Origin: Lonicera japonica | Lineage: Eukaryota > Streptophyta > Magnoliopsida > Dipsacales > Caprifoliaceae | Reading direction: 5' to 3' | NCBI GenBank assembly: GCA_021464415.1 | Contig: CM038469.1 | Coordinates: forward strand, 16,718,501 to 16,782,500 | Length of the DNA stretch: 64,000 bases | Part shown: one piece after another, positions 21,941 to 32,603 of the stretch | Layout of the letters: each line of letters begins with the position of its first letter | Position numbering within the stretch: the stretch's first letter is position 1 | Notes under the pieces: model-generated | Seen by the model: only the letters and a program-made list of their open reading frames with translations | Told to the model about the DNA's origin: nothing | The model's database searches: none | Made by a program: the position numbers and the translations under genes

Positions 21941-24252
21941 ATGAGCATTGTTTGGAAGCGCGGTGTTAAGAGATTGAATAGGATAGAGAACTTAGAACTC
22001 AATCCTTTGTTTGAGGAAGGAACAATGGCTGATGATCAAGAAGAGGCGAAAACTTTGAAGGAGCTTTTCTCTCCTATCACTACCAACCCACCATCATGCA
22101 TTGTTTTACCTGCCACTACTGCAAACCATTTCGAGCTTAAACCGCAAGTGATGCAACTTCTTCCTAATTTTCATGGAATTGATCAAGAAGATCCTTACCT
22201 CCATATTAAGGATTTTCTAGAAATCTGTGCCACTTTCAAGTTTCAGAATTTTTCTGATGATTCTGTTTGCTTACGTTTATTTCCTTTCTCCCTGAAAGGG
22301 AAAGCAAAAGCGTAGCTCAATTCACTACCCTCTAGGTCCATCACTGGTTGGGAGACTTTAGTTTCCAAATTTTTAACTAATTTTTTTCCCATGTCCAAGA
22401 CAAATGAACTTCGTAGGCAGATATTTGATTTTTGTCAAGAGGATCATGAAAAAATTTACGAGTCATGGGAAAGATTTAAGGACCTACTTCTGAGATGTCC
22501 CCACCATGGTTTTGAAACATGGAGACTAGTTCAGTTCTTTTACAATGGGTTGACTCAAACTAATTGAAATATGATTGAGTCCATGAACAATTGTACTTTC
22601 CTTAGTCTCATAGAAGATGGAGCTTATAATTTCCTTGAGAATCTTTCCGAGAGTTCTTAGCAATGGGATTTCTCTTCTCATAGAAATTCATCAGCTCAAG
22701 TTAAGAAGGAAGCTAAGAAAGAGGGCATCTATGAGCTATCTGAAAATGTAGAGACTAGAAGGCAGTTAGATAGTCTCTCAAAGAAACTTGAAGCGTTAAC
22801 CATGCGGTTAGATAGCAATTCTGTCAATCAAATTCAAGCAGAAGGATGTTCTGTGTGCGCTAGCCCTATGCATGCGTCGCAAACTTGCCCCTCTATGGTA
22901 GGATTCCCTGAATTCATGCCACAACAAGTAAATGTGATGAATGAATACAATAAGAAATTTAATAGCCCATTCACATAGACATATAATCCGGGTTGGATAA
23001 ATCACCCAAATTTTTCGTGGACACAAGCTCAACCCATCCCCAATATGGGTCCCCCATCAGCTAATGTTTCTCGACAACAGCCACCTCCTGGTTTTCGCCC
23101 TCCAATCAATTCTTATCCACCATTCCAACCTGCTCTGCCTGCTCCATCACCCCATGTCACTCCATAACAATTTTCATCTTTGGAGGACACTCTCAAGCAA
23201 TTCATCCAAGTGACTACCCAAAATAATCAGACTTCAAGCCAACTTTTGCAAGAAGTTAGGAATAACGGCCTCATGAACACTCAAGCCATCATTAGGTTAG
23301 AGAGTCAAATGGGTCAATTAGCTAGTCAATTGGGTGAGAGAGAGAAGGGTAAGTTTCCGAGTCAGCCAATTCTGAATCCTAAAGGTGTTTCCTCAAGTGG
23401 GACCGCTCCTAACCCACCAAATGCACCAATACATGGGCAAGTTCAAGCCATCACTCCACTTAGGTCGGGAAAGGTAATTGACAATAAAGTGAGAATGCCA
23501 GATATCGAGGAGGAAGAGAAAGAAGAAGAAGAGAAAATTCCAACTGAGGTTGAGTCTTCACCTTAAGTTGTGAACCAAACTCCTCCTGCTAAGCAAGTAA
23601 TTGAAGATACCTCGATTAGGAATTTTGTTCCTAAGGCCCCATTTCCTCATAGGCTAAAAGACAATAAGAAGGGTACTCAATTCGAAGAAATCTTAGAGCT
23701 GTTTAAGCAAGTTCAGATAAATATTCCATTACTTGATGCCATCAAACAAGTACCTTCTTATGCCAAGTTTCTCAAAGACTTGGTCACTCAAAAGAGGAGA
23801 ACAAATGTTCCGAAAAAGGCATTCTTAGCTGAACAAGCAAGCTCCATTATTCAATGCAAGATCCCTATCAAATATAAAGACCCTGGTTGTCCAACAATCT
23901 CATGCAAGATTGGGAATCATCATATTGAGCGAGCTTTGGTAGATCTAGGGGCTAGTGTGAACTTATTGCCATATTCAGTTTTTAAACAATTAGGTTTGGG
24001 AGAGTTGAAGCCTACACCAATGACAATCCAACTTGCTGATCGATCTCTTAAATTTCCTAGATGTGTTATTGAAGATGTTTTGATACAGGTAGAGACATTT
24101 TACTTCCCAGTGGATTTTGTGGTCCTTGATAATCAACCTGTTCAGAACACAAATGGGCAAATCCCTGTGATCCTTGGTCGGCCGTTCCTCGCTACAGCTA
24201 ATGCGCTAATCAACTGTAGGAATGGACTGATGAAAATAAATTTTGGGAATAT
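21941..24252 (+). pseudogene. Athila-like gag-protease polyprotein, broken
   Basis: One reading frame from the ATG at about 22025 carries the gag core (LKPQVMQLLPNFHGIDQEDP, then a DFLEIC helix and the LFPFSLKGKAKAW-type motif, here ending at TAG 22313). A Pro-rich linker and an acidic stretch near 23500-23565 follow, then an aspartic protease with ALVDLGASVNLLP and the ILGRPFLATANA flap-side motif near 24170-24200. At least six in-frame stops interrupt it (near 22313, 22565, 22660, 22977, 23166 and 23564). Gag packages the RNA and the protease would mature the polyprotein; neither is functional here. The frame is lost at the inverted duplication starting at 24253. Confidence 0.8.
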
Positions 24253-24400
24253 TCCAGCTTCCTATCATGTTCACACCTTTAACTTCCTCTTCTTGGGGCT
24301 GTTTGCTTGTATCAAATACATTAAAGGCTTAATGTATTTGATACAAGCAAACAGCCCCAAGAAGAGGAAGTTAAAGGTGTGAACATGATAGGAAGCTGGA
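24253..24400. repeat. Perfect 72-bp inverted repeat with a 4-base loop
   Basis: 24253-24324 is the exact reverse complement of 24329-24400, separated by AGGC. The right arm reads naturally in the Athila frame (NVFDTSKQPQEEE, then VKGVNMIGSWIF), so the left arm appears to be an inverted copy inserted in front of it. It would form a 72-bp hairpin. Confidence 0.95.
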
Positions 24401-24858
24401 TATTTGATGGAGAATGTGACGAGCTTGAAGAAGATTTCATAACTTTGTTGGGAGATGAAGTAAATGATCTAAAATTTGTAGAAGAAGCAAGAAGCATGTC
24501 GAGAATGAAAGAGGAAGAGTGGAACGCGGAGGTTCATAACTTTTTGTTTTTAGAGCTAGATAGCGAGAGAGATGAATCCCTTGATAGTGTGAAGTTGTGC
24601 GAGAGTATCCCATTTGATCCTGGTATACTTGAGTTAAAATCTAGTGACTCATCGCCTTTGGAGAAACCTTATTCGCCTATTGATTTCCTGCTTCCATCTG
24701 TTGAGCCCACTGCGTTAATTCATCTTATATCATATGATCTAGAACCTGATATTAGCCGTCAAATCTTGGAGGTAAGTGGTTGGTTTAACAAGTATGTTCA
24801 TGTTGTGATTATTATATCTGCTGACCTTCCACCTGATAAATATTCGTTTTGCAATTAA
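24379..24858 (+). pseudogene. Athila-like post-protease segment, acidic
   Basis: A 159-codon frame starting MNMIGSWIFDGECDELEED continues the region that follows the protease in Athila gag-pol. It is rich in Glu and Asp with no RT motif. It probably joined the protease frame before the inverted duplication, and pol should follow but is missing. Confidence 0.5.
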
Positions 24859-26710
24859 ATTGGATACTTTGCTTTTCTTTGTTTTCTTTCTAACAAAAGT
24901 GCAGGTTTACCTTTATCTTTGAGCTTCATCGACTTCAGGTGATATCATTCCTTTTCATATTTACTTGTCTTTTTACATTGAGGACAATGTAAGATTTCAG
25001 TTGGGGGTGGGATTTATTTTCCTTATCATTCCATACACTTCACTTAGTGCACTTTGTTAAAAAAAAATGAAAAAAAAAATGAGCTAAATTTTTTAAAAAT
25101 GAACAAAGAAAAGATTTGCAATGGTTCTTTGATATTAATTGAGATTTTATTTCTAGCCAATGTAATAATGATGACGCATTCGTCTTAATACTTTACATGT
25201 GCATGCTTAGTTCTCCTACTATCATTATTAAGAGAAATTTCATGATTTTCAATCATCATTATATTTGAGCACATATGGCAACTTATGCATGACTAGATGG
25301 ATGAGTGAGTATAACTGAAAATTCCTGAAGAACATAAATGTGGAGACTAAATAACCCGTGAGTATTTGAGCCAATCTTCCTATTTGAGGGTTTTTACATC
25401 AACTCTTAATTTTTGAAAAGCGTATCTCATTGAGTAGTCTCATTATTCTTTGTTTTGATTGAACACTAGAAAGGTACGTCCATGAAATGGAATTTATCTT
25501 AAGGATTCTTGATATGATTTAAACTGAAGAACTATAAACCTTAGGAAGTAACTTAGGCCATCTTTGACAACCTATATATAGCCTAATCCTACCCTTACAT
25601 ATGTATCGCTAGTCACCCCTTTGAGCCTTATATATAGCATTTCTTTGGTAACCCAATATCCTTACCCTATTCCAATTAGGAGTGTAAACCATATTTATAG
25701 CCTACCCTTTTATCTAAGAGTATGTTGAGATTATTTACTCTATGTACGGGCAATAGGAAAAATGAGCTTGAAAAAAAAATGAATAAAAGAAAAAAAAAGA
25801 AATCAAAAAAAATCAAAAAGAAAAAAAAAGTAATGAAATCTCCTTAGAAATATCAAAGTGAAAATTTTATATGAGAAAGGAGATGTGAAAAGGGAAAAGA
25901 AAAATAACAAGTAAAAAGAAAAAAAATAGAAAGAAAAGCTCAAATGAAGTCAAAGTTAGCCCGGAGTGTTAATTTTATATCTCAATGTATTTCTTAGATC
26001 TTTGAATCCCCTTTTTACCCCTTCATTTGATTAACCCTTGCCCCAAGCCTTGCGTTACAACCCGGAAAAAGTCCTAATGATTCTTTGGAATATGGTTTTG
26101 AGGTAAGAGTGGTGGAGGGGATCCATCTATGCATTTCGCTTTTCTAGTGGGATTTATCCTTTCATGAGACTCTTATTCTTTCATTTATAACCTTTTTCAT
26201 ATATACATGTGAGAGGCATTTGAATTTGAATACATTTACTCTTTATAGCCCGCATGTAATGAGAGCAATTACACCATATTCTTGAGTGTTTCATTTGTTG
26301 AGTGTATGCCATGCGGGGAGTTGAGTCAAAGCATAGTTTGAATGGAATTGGAAAGTTTTGCTTATTTAGATATCAATGATGTTATGTTGTTGTCAATTCA
26401 CACACACAATGAAATTGGAGAGAAAGAAATATTCTTCTTAATCTTGCTAGTTTGAGAACTTTGATATTGCATATGTGTCACATTGCTTAGCATGTGGGTG
26501 TTTTGATATCTTTGTTGAGTTAATTTGCATTGGTAAAAGAAGGGAAATAAATTTTAGAGAACCGTTACATTTGAATTTTGTTGGTATATTCACTGCAAAC
26601 CATCACGAGACTTCACTTGTCCTCTTGGGGGAACCTTGGGGTTAATAAAAGAATTTATTTTAAGACTTTTGCTTTGCTCGAGAACTAACAAAGTATAAGT
26701 TGGGGGGATT
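24859..26710 (+). other. Athila-like 3' non-coding region, pol absent
   Basis: Contains GAGGACAATG followed by CAGTTGGGGGTGGG at about 24979-25010, a very A-rich stretch at 25765-25945, and the polypurine tract at about 26697-26710. No RT, RNase H or integrase motif is seen in any frame. Confidence 0.6.
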
Positions 26711-28154
26711 TGATGTGCCAAGAAATTGGTACAATTTAGGGCACTAATATATATCTTGAAGAGCATATATTACTACATTTGTTGTGTTTTTGAAGCTTTT
26801 CAGGTATTTGGAATTAAATTGAGAACTTTGCAATTGAAGGAAAAAATGGCTGCGCGCAAGGCCTGTGTTCAATAAATTTCTGGCATTAATCCGTACGGAA
26901 TTTGAAGAAATATCTAGAGACGAAAGTTCTAGACCTTTGAGTTAGCTACGCGTGAGAGAAAACCTTGCATTAATTGGAGTTTGGAGCGCAAAGTTATGAC
27001 TGAAATACGATCAGTGCATTGAATTGATTAATTCCAGCGAGAATGGGCCAACTCTGCAATTCTTCTTGTGGGCCTTTCTCAGCTAATTCATGCAGCAGCC
27101 CATTCAATTAAATCACAGCCCATTTGTCAAAAGCTGGCCCAGCAAGCTATCCAATTCTCAAACCAATAAGTCTAAGCCATCATCAATTATAAATAGCAGC
27201 CGTGCACAGCAGCAGGGGAGAGCCGCATATATTTTTTTTTCTTTTTTTTTCTCTTATTCTTTGGACGTTTATCGAGACTTTTTTTTTCCTTTTCAATCTT
27301 TGCCGAATCTTTCTTCTTTTCTTCTTTTTTTCTTCACTTTATATTGTTAATTAGTATTTGGATATTTTGGTGAATCACTTCAATTAATTTAAGATTGTTC
27401 TTCTTCAATTTAATTGCACGCATTCAAGTAAGTATTTTATTTATTTAATCATGCATTATTTAATTATGTATTGTGTTTTAATTGCGAGCATGCTAGGCTA
27501 GGTTATTTTCTAGGGTTGAGGATGAGTATATTTGATTGATTCCTTTGCACGTATTCATGCCAATTAACTCTACCAATTTAATGTTTTACTATTAAAAATA
27601 ATTTTTTCTATTGAATGCCTATTTTAATTGATAAAAAAATAAAATTGGATTCTCACTATTTTTTTGTTGGATTCACCTTATGATTTGTTGAGAGCGGATA
27701 TAGGGTGTGTTTTGACGGATATAGTGAGTGTTTTGATTTTATACATTCGTTTGGCTGTGGAAAAATTAACACTTGGATTTTATAATTTAATTGGGCTTAA
27801 TTGAATTTATTTTCTGCATCTAATAGAGTCGAGAGACCAAATTAGTGCGAGACAGAGAGTAGAGTTTGTTGGGCATGAATACTAGGAACATGATATCAAA
27901 TATATGACTCCGCCACCCTAGTATTTTATTAATTGATTATTTCATTAGTATTTTTATTAGTTTATTATTTTATTCGTATTCTTAGTTGATAAATCATCCC
28001 ATTCAATTTTTAAGCTAGATTAGGAATTAATTAGAGTTAGTGAGAGAGATACGTACGTTCCATCCGTCAAGTCCCTAGGGTTCGACCTCGCTCCTGCCTA
28101 AGCTATACCAGTATTCGATTCGTGCACTTGCGAGTAATTAAAACATTCACAACA
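26711..28154 (+). repeat. 3' LTR of the Athila-like element, full length
   Basis: Begins TGATGTGCCAAG and ends CATTCACAACA. It contains TATAAATA at 27188-27195, followed by a T-rich leader. It matches the 5' LTR closely on both sides of the 828-bp segment present only here. Confidence 0.85.
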
Positions 28155-29471
28155 CATACACAGAGGAGGGAGATTATGCTGCTTTCGCTACCCGTTACTT
28201 GATAAAGGAGCGGAAGGGGACTCGAGGGCTGGTCTTCTACAAGAGGTACCGGGCGTTGGGGGGCGATCTCAACTACATACGAGGACAGACCTATTTGTCT
28301 AGGACGGTCCCCGGTCATCTGTCGCCTGTCCCTGATCAAAAGGATAATATTTTGGATTCTGATGACGATGACCCCGAGGGCGAGAAGGACGTTCTCGCCG
28401 CCGCCGAGGGCGGTGATGATAGACCCGAGGGAGGTGATGGAGGTGGGGCAGCGGCAGTTCCAGAGCAGCTTCCTCAGACGACACCCATGGAGGAGCAGCG
28501 TGCTGAGGGTTTTGAGTTTCCTACCGGACTGTCGGTATCTCCGGGGGCTATTTTTGATGCTGCTGAGGCTGCTGAGAGAGGGGGAGCAGATTATTCTGAG
28601 CGATCCTGGGAGCCTGCGGACTTTGGGGCCGATTATGAGCAGTTTTGGCGGACCCCTCCTGCCGCTGTGACCACTCCTAGTGGGGTCCCACCTCTGAGAA
28701 CGACGGCCGTTGTGGACCCTCTAGGTGTCCGTACTTATGCCACGCTGACTCCTATTCCGTCAGCTGCCATGGGCCCTCCGACCCGATCCCCAGGTCTTGG
28801 TGGCTCATCCTTTTGGCATCCTCTGTTCCCAATCCGCGAGGAGGGTGGGTCTACTTCTGCTGCTATACCGGCGGGTTCATCTGTTCATCCGATAGATCTG
28901 CCGCCACTCCCTCGAGATATCTCTTATGTTGGCGCCAGTTTACGTCGATATACGGTGCCCGAGTATCCCCTTCCTGAGGATATGTTCGATTACTTGGGTG
29001 GTCGTCTTGATGATAAGGTATATGCTTTATCTTCCCTCAATGTCCAATATCCCTTCATATCCATGTTTATTTATTTTAACTGTGCTGATTCCTTTTTCTT
29101 TTCTTTTACAGCGGGTGAGCGTGCGTGTGGCGGATTTGAGAGCTTGGCATTCCCAGTATCTTTATAGCTGGAACCTTCTCCAGTACGTTAGTCGAGACCC
29201 CACGATATACATGCGCGACTATCAGAGGGAGATCGATGTTTCCCTGTGGGCAGATGACCCTCTGTCTTCCTCTCGTGCTCGGACGGAGTCTCGGAGGAGC
29301 ACTAACCGGACCTCCAGGCGATCTCGGTCTTCGGTGATTCACCCCACGGCTCCGGTCCAGTCGATAGGGCCTTCTCAGGCAGCAGCTCAGGGTGTCCCAG
29401 TGGTAGATCCTTCTCCTGAGGAGGGTTCGGGTGACAGCGGGAGCGTGTCGAAGCGCGCTCGGATAGATTAG

Positions 29472-29800
29472 TTTTTCTTTCCTGCATTTAGTTAGTTCAG
29501 ATTGATATGTAGTTTTATTTTTAGATATTTAGACAGAGATTTAGTTTTGAAAATTGTTCTTTTATTGGATTTATGAAAATCTTTATTTGTGTCTGATGAT
29601 GATATATATATATATATTCCTTTAAAAGATTTTAATAATTTCATGAATCAATAAATTAGGAACCATACCATGTGATGCGGTAGTACTTAGGGTTCCTGCA
29701 AAAGAACAAAGTGAGCACAAAAATGCATTCAAAAAGTGATTCTTTTGGCAAAAATGATTCTTATGTGTAAGAAAGGCAAAAAATAGGGTTTATCCAAACA
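29472..29800. other. Non-coding spacer between the two antisense genes
   Basis: AT-rich 3' flank of the PMD gene with a short TA run (about 29605-29616). No ORF or RNA gene is seen. Confidence 0.5.
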
Positions 29801-29802
29801 AG

Positions 29803-29885
29803 ATTGTCGCGCGACAATTCCTCTTGGATATGGGTTTGTCGCGCGACAAACAGGTACAGGACCTTGTTTTTTGCTATAAATACAC
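29803..29885 (+). promoter_or_regulatory. Promoter of the antisense DUF7745-like gene: two palindromes and a TATA box
   Basis: Two perfect 16-bp palindromes, ATTGTCGCGCGACAAT at 29803-29818 and TTTGTCGCGCGACAAA at 29835-29850, precede TATAAATA at 29875-29882. The ATG follows at 29921. The palindrome is shared with the PMD promoter and both LTRs. Confidence 0.75.
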
Positions 29886-29920
29886 CCATTTGCCTTCCTT
29901 CATCCCCACACCTCTCCAAA

Positions 29921-31224
29921 ATGTCTTCTTATCGTACAAATTCTGATTTTTCTTATATTGAAGCCCGAGATGCTCTGATATCTTCTTAGAATAGCTTGAA
30001 CTTTGGGGCATTCAGTCCTTTAGCGGGCTGGTGCAATCGTCCTGTAGATTTTTCTTTTTAGTTAGGCGCTTTGTACTTCTGGAGACTTGCGGATCATCTT
30101 TTCCGTTTTGGGCTAGATGAGTTCTGCCCGACTTATGAGGAGTTTTCCTGGCTGTTGCGTTCTGAAGTTCGTCTCTCGATGGCTGTTCCCATAGAAGAAA
30201 TTGGTCGTCGAGATATACTGATTGCTCTTTTATCCATTCCCCAAGCGGCCTGTGAGGGTTTTATTATCGACGGACTTCTTGATCTCCACAAAATGGTGAG
30301 GTTCTTTCATCTTTATGAAGAGAGAGCCTTTTATAGCGTGGGGCATATTGCGGTGGCCTTGATCTATCTTGTTTCTGATATACTACTGGTGACGGGCTCT
30401 TCTCGCGTTGATCCGACTATTCTGAGTTTGATTTACCATGCTAGGAATGGGGAATCTATAGTGCCTATCGCTCTTGCAGAGACTCTGAACGGCCTAGATG
30501 ATCTTCAAAGGGGAGCTTCACCCTTCTTCAGGGGAAGTCCGCGTTTGCTATACATGTGGCTGTTGGAGCGTTTCCGATCGGTAGGTTTCAATGGGTTTCG
30601 GCTAGACAACTTGACGCATTTCTTTCGTCGTCCCCTCTTTGGTGCTTTGACCATGTCTTCCTCTGATTGGACGGTGTGGTTTTCAGAGAATTTTTGGGCT
30701 ATTCGGTGGAACATTCCTTGGTGGAAGCTGAGGGCGATGGTGCTTAGTACCGGGGGGAGAATTACGTTCGGCTCCGTGGGCTCTAGTTCACTTCCTTTTA
30801 TCTCCCAGGACGTCTTCTTCGGCAGTTCAATGTTCCTCAGGACATTCCCCTCGGCCTGAACAACTTCTCTTTCGAGTCTAAGTTTGTGACCCAGCATGTT
30901 TCTTTATCAGTGAAGAGAATGTGGCGTGCTCGACTGGCTCGTCAATTCAACTATGCCCGTTTTGGTATTACCCGGGCCCTCTGGGCGGACATCATCCGTT
31001 CTCGTTGGGAGTCTCTAGAAGGGGAACTGATTGATGATCCCTTCAAAATGGAGTGGTTCCGGTTCATGGATTCTGAGCCCACAGAGGAGAGCATCGTCTT
31101 TGCGTACCAGATCCTGGACGGGCTCGAATTGATTTGGCCACTGAGGACCCTGCTTGGCCAACCCTTAGGTTTTTTCTGTATGTTGTATCTCCTTTGTAAC
31201 TTCCGGTGTTCTGAACCACTTTAA
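29921..31224 (+). pseudogene. DUF7745-like gene, antisense in the Tat element, broken
   Basis: Starts MSSYRTNSDF 39 bp after the TATA box. One frame runs to about 30785 with two in-frame TAG stops (29987 and 30059); a frameshift near 30785 moves to a frame containing IPLGLNNFSFESKFV and RMWRARLARQFNYA, ending at 31224. The motif FCPTYEEFSWLLR and the later PIALAETLNGL and SPRLLYMWLLERF segments resemble the domain I know as DUF7745, found in plant retroelement-linked ORFs; function unknown. It converges with the integrase on the opposite strand, 163 bp apart. The family name is from memory; the alternative is a divergent PMD relative. It may have acted with the PMD protein, since the promoters share a site. 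Confidence 0.5.
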
Positions 31225-31386
31225 TAATATACGAGGGACCGTTTATGGGAAATAAATTTCTTTACAATGTTTAAACCGGGCCTGAAGTCACTTCTCAGGT
31301 TGCCTATGTTCCCCTTTTGATTTTTCAAAAACACAAGTTTGAGTTAGGGCTCAGGTTTACGTAGTTCTTATCTATACATGTTACAT

Positions 31387-32451
31387 CTATTGGTAATATT
31401 TCTTCAATCGATCCATGTTGACTGGTGAATGCAGTAATTGTCTGTCCAACTTAGTGAGTATGGCGGCACCTCCTGTATCAATCTCTTTGATGATGTAGGG
31501 CCCTGTCCACTTCTGCCCGAACTTTTCCCTTAGGTCTCTGGCTGGTTCTCGAATTTCTTTCAACACGATGTCATTCTTATCGATACCCCGAGTCTTTACT
31601 TTCTGGTTAAATGCTCGAGCGATTCTCTTCTGATACCCTTGGTGGTGGTATGCGGCTCTCAATCTCTTCTCATTTAGCAAGGCTAGCTCGTTATAACGTG
31701 ATTGGACCCACTCCAACTCATTAACTTGATTTTCTAGCATTACTCTGAGGGAGGGGACCTCTAATTCAATAGGGAGGACTGCTTCCATCCCGTATATAAG
31801 GAAAAATGGGGTTGCCCCGGTGGAGACCCTCTCGGTGGTGCAGTATCCCCACAATGCATATGGTAATTTTTCGAGCCAGTCTCGACAGGTGTCGGTCATC
31901 TTGCTTAGGATATTCTTCAGATTCTTATTGGTGGCCTCAACTTCCCCATTGGTTTGTGGTCTGTATGACGAAGATCTGTGTCAGGTAATACTGTATTCCT
32001 CTATGACTGTATTAGCCTCTCCTTCGAAGTGAGTGTCATTGTCCGAGATGATCTCGTGTGGGACCCCATACCGGAAGATGATATTCCGTCTGATGAATCG
32101 GGCAACTTTCCTGGCGTCAAGGGTTTGGAAAGACTCAGCCTCTACCCATTTGGTGAAGTAGTCGACGGCCACTAGTATGAATTCATGGCCGTTGTTGGCT
32201 TTGGGCGAAATCTTCCCAATGATGTCGATTCCCCAGGTTGCGAAATGCCAAGGAGCAGTCATGTTGTACAATTCTTTCGGAGGAAGCTTATGAGATTTAG
32301 CGTAGATTTGGCACTTGTGACAACGGCGTACGTGGTTAACGCAGTCGTTCTGCAGGGTAGACCAGTAATAACCTTGTCTGATGATTTTGCGGGCAAGTGT
32401 ATGACCGCTCATATGCGGCCCACAATCGCCCCCATGTATCTGATCCATCAT
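31387..32451 (-). pseudogene. Tat element integrase
   Basis: Zinc-binding region with HxxxH-like spacing and CHKCQ, core with WGIDIIGKI, IISDNDTHF and the TNGEVEATNK glutamate (D-D-E set visible), and a C-terminal GPY-type motif KWTGPYII. It would insert the element DNA. An in-frame TGA at 31981-31983 splits it just before the YRPQTNGEVEA segment; otherwise the frame is continuous. The last codons (NMDRLKKYYQ) match the usual C-terminus of Tat integrases. Confidence 0.85.
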
Positions 32452-32603
32452 TTTGACAGATTCTTCTTTAGTGAGACATTAGAGATGGGTCCCGTCGTAG
32501 TTCCTCTTATACAGCCTTTCGGCACAAAGTATGAACCTTGACGCTAATCTCTTGAGTGTGACCCGCGTTCTCTTGTTTGTTTGCTCAGGATATTGATGAT
32601 TTT

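Larger units (their letters stand above)
21176..28154 (+). mobile_element. Athila-like LTR element with gag-protease only, nested in PMD exon 4
   Basis: LTRs at 21176-21791 and 26711-28154, an Athila-type tRNA-Asp primer site (TTTGGCGCCGTTGCTGGGGA), a gag-protease region to about 24250, and no RT, RNase H or integrase. Downstream is the GAGGACAATG and GTTGGGGGTGGG phrase typical of Athila 3' non-coding DNA, so pol appears deleted as a block. A polypurine tract (AGTTGGGGGGATT) directly precedes the 3' LTR. No target duplication is visible: GGATT lies before, CATAC after. It cuts PMD exon 4 between the codons for GFWGDL and YTEEGDY. Confidence 0.85.
18871..29471 (+). pseudogene. Intron-containing plant mobile domain (PMD) gene, antisense in the Tat element, split by an Athila-like insertion
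   Basis: Exons with GT-AG borders: 18871-19115, 19893-20570, 20659-20832, 20920-21175 continued at 28155-29017 after the nested element, and 29112-29471. Exon 2 encodes the signature THTFHWSWGEMTMTPLDLF followed by TGIPLGG, matching the PMD (aminotransferase-like) core with its HTFHxxxGEMTxTxxD pattern. Later parts include a WGRFILAVLYDAM-like helix, an acidic Gly-rich stretch near 28380-28450 and a basic C-terminus ending KRARID, a possible nuclear signal. PMD proteins occur in plant transposons and in host genes of the MAIL/MAIN group, where they act in silencing pathways. Breaks: frameshift in exon 1 near 19000, frameshift near 20025, stop near 20199, stops in exon 4 (about 20936 and 21076) and the insertion. 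The introns can persist because the retroelement RNA is made from the other strand. Confidence 0.7.
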
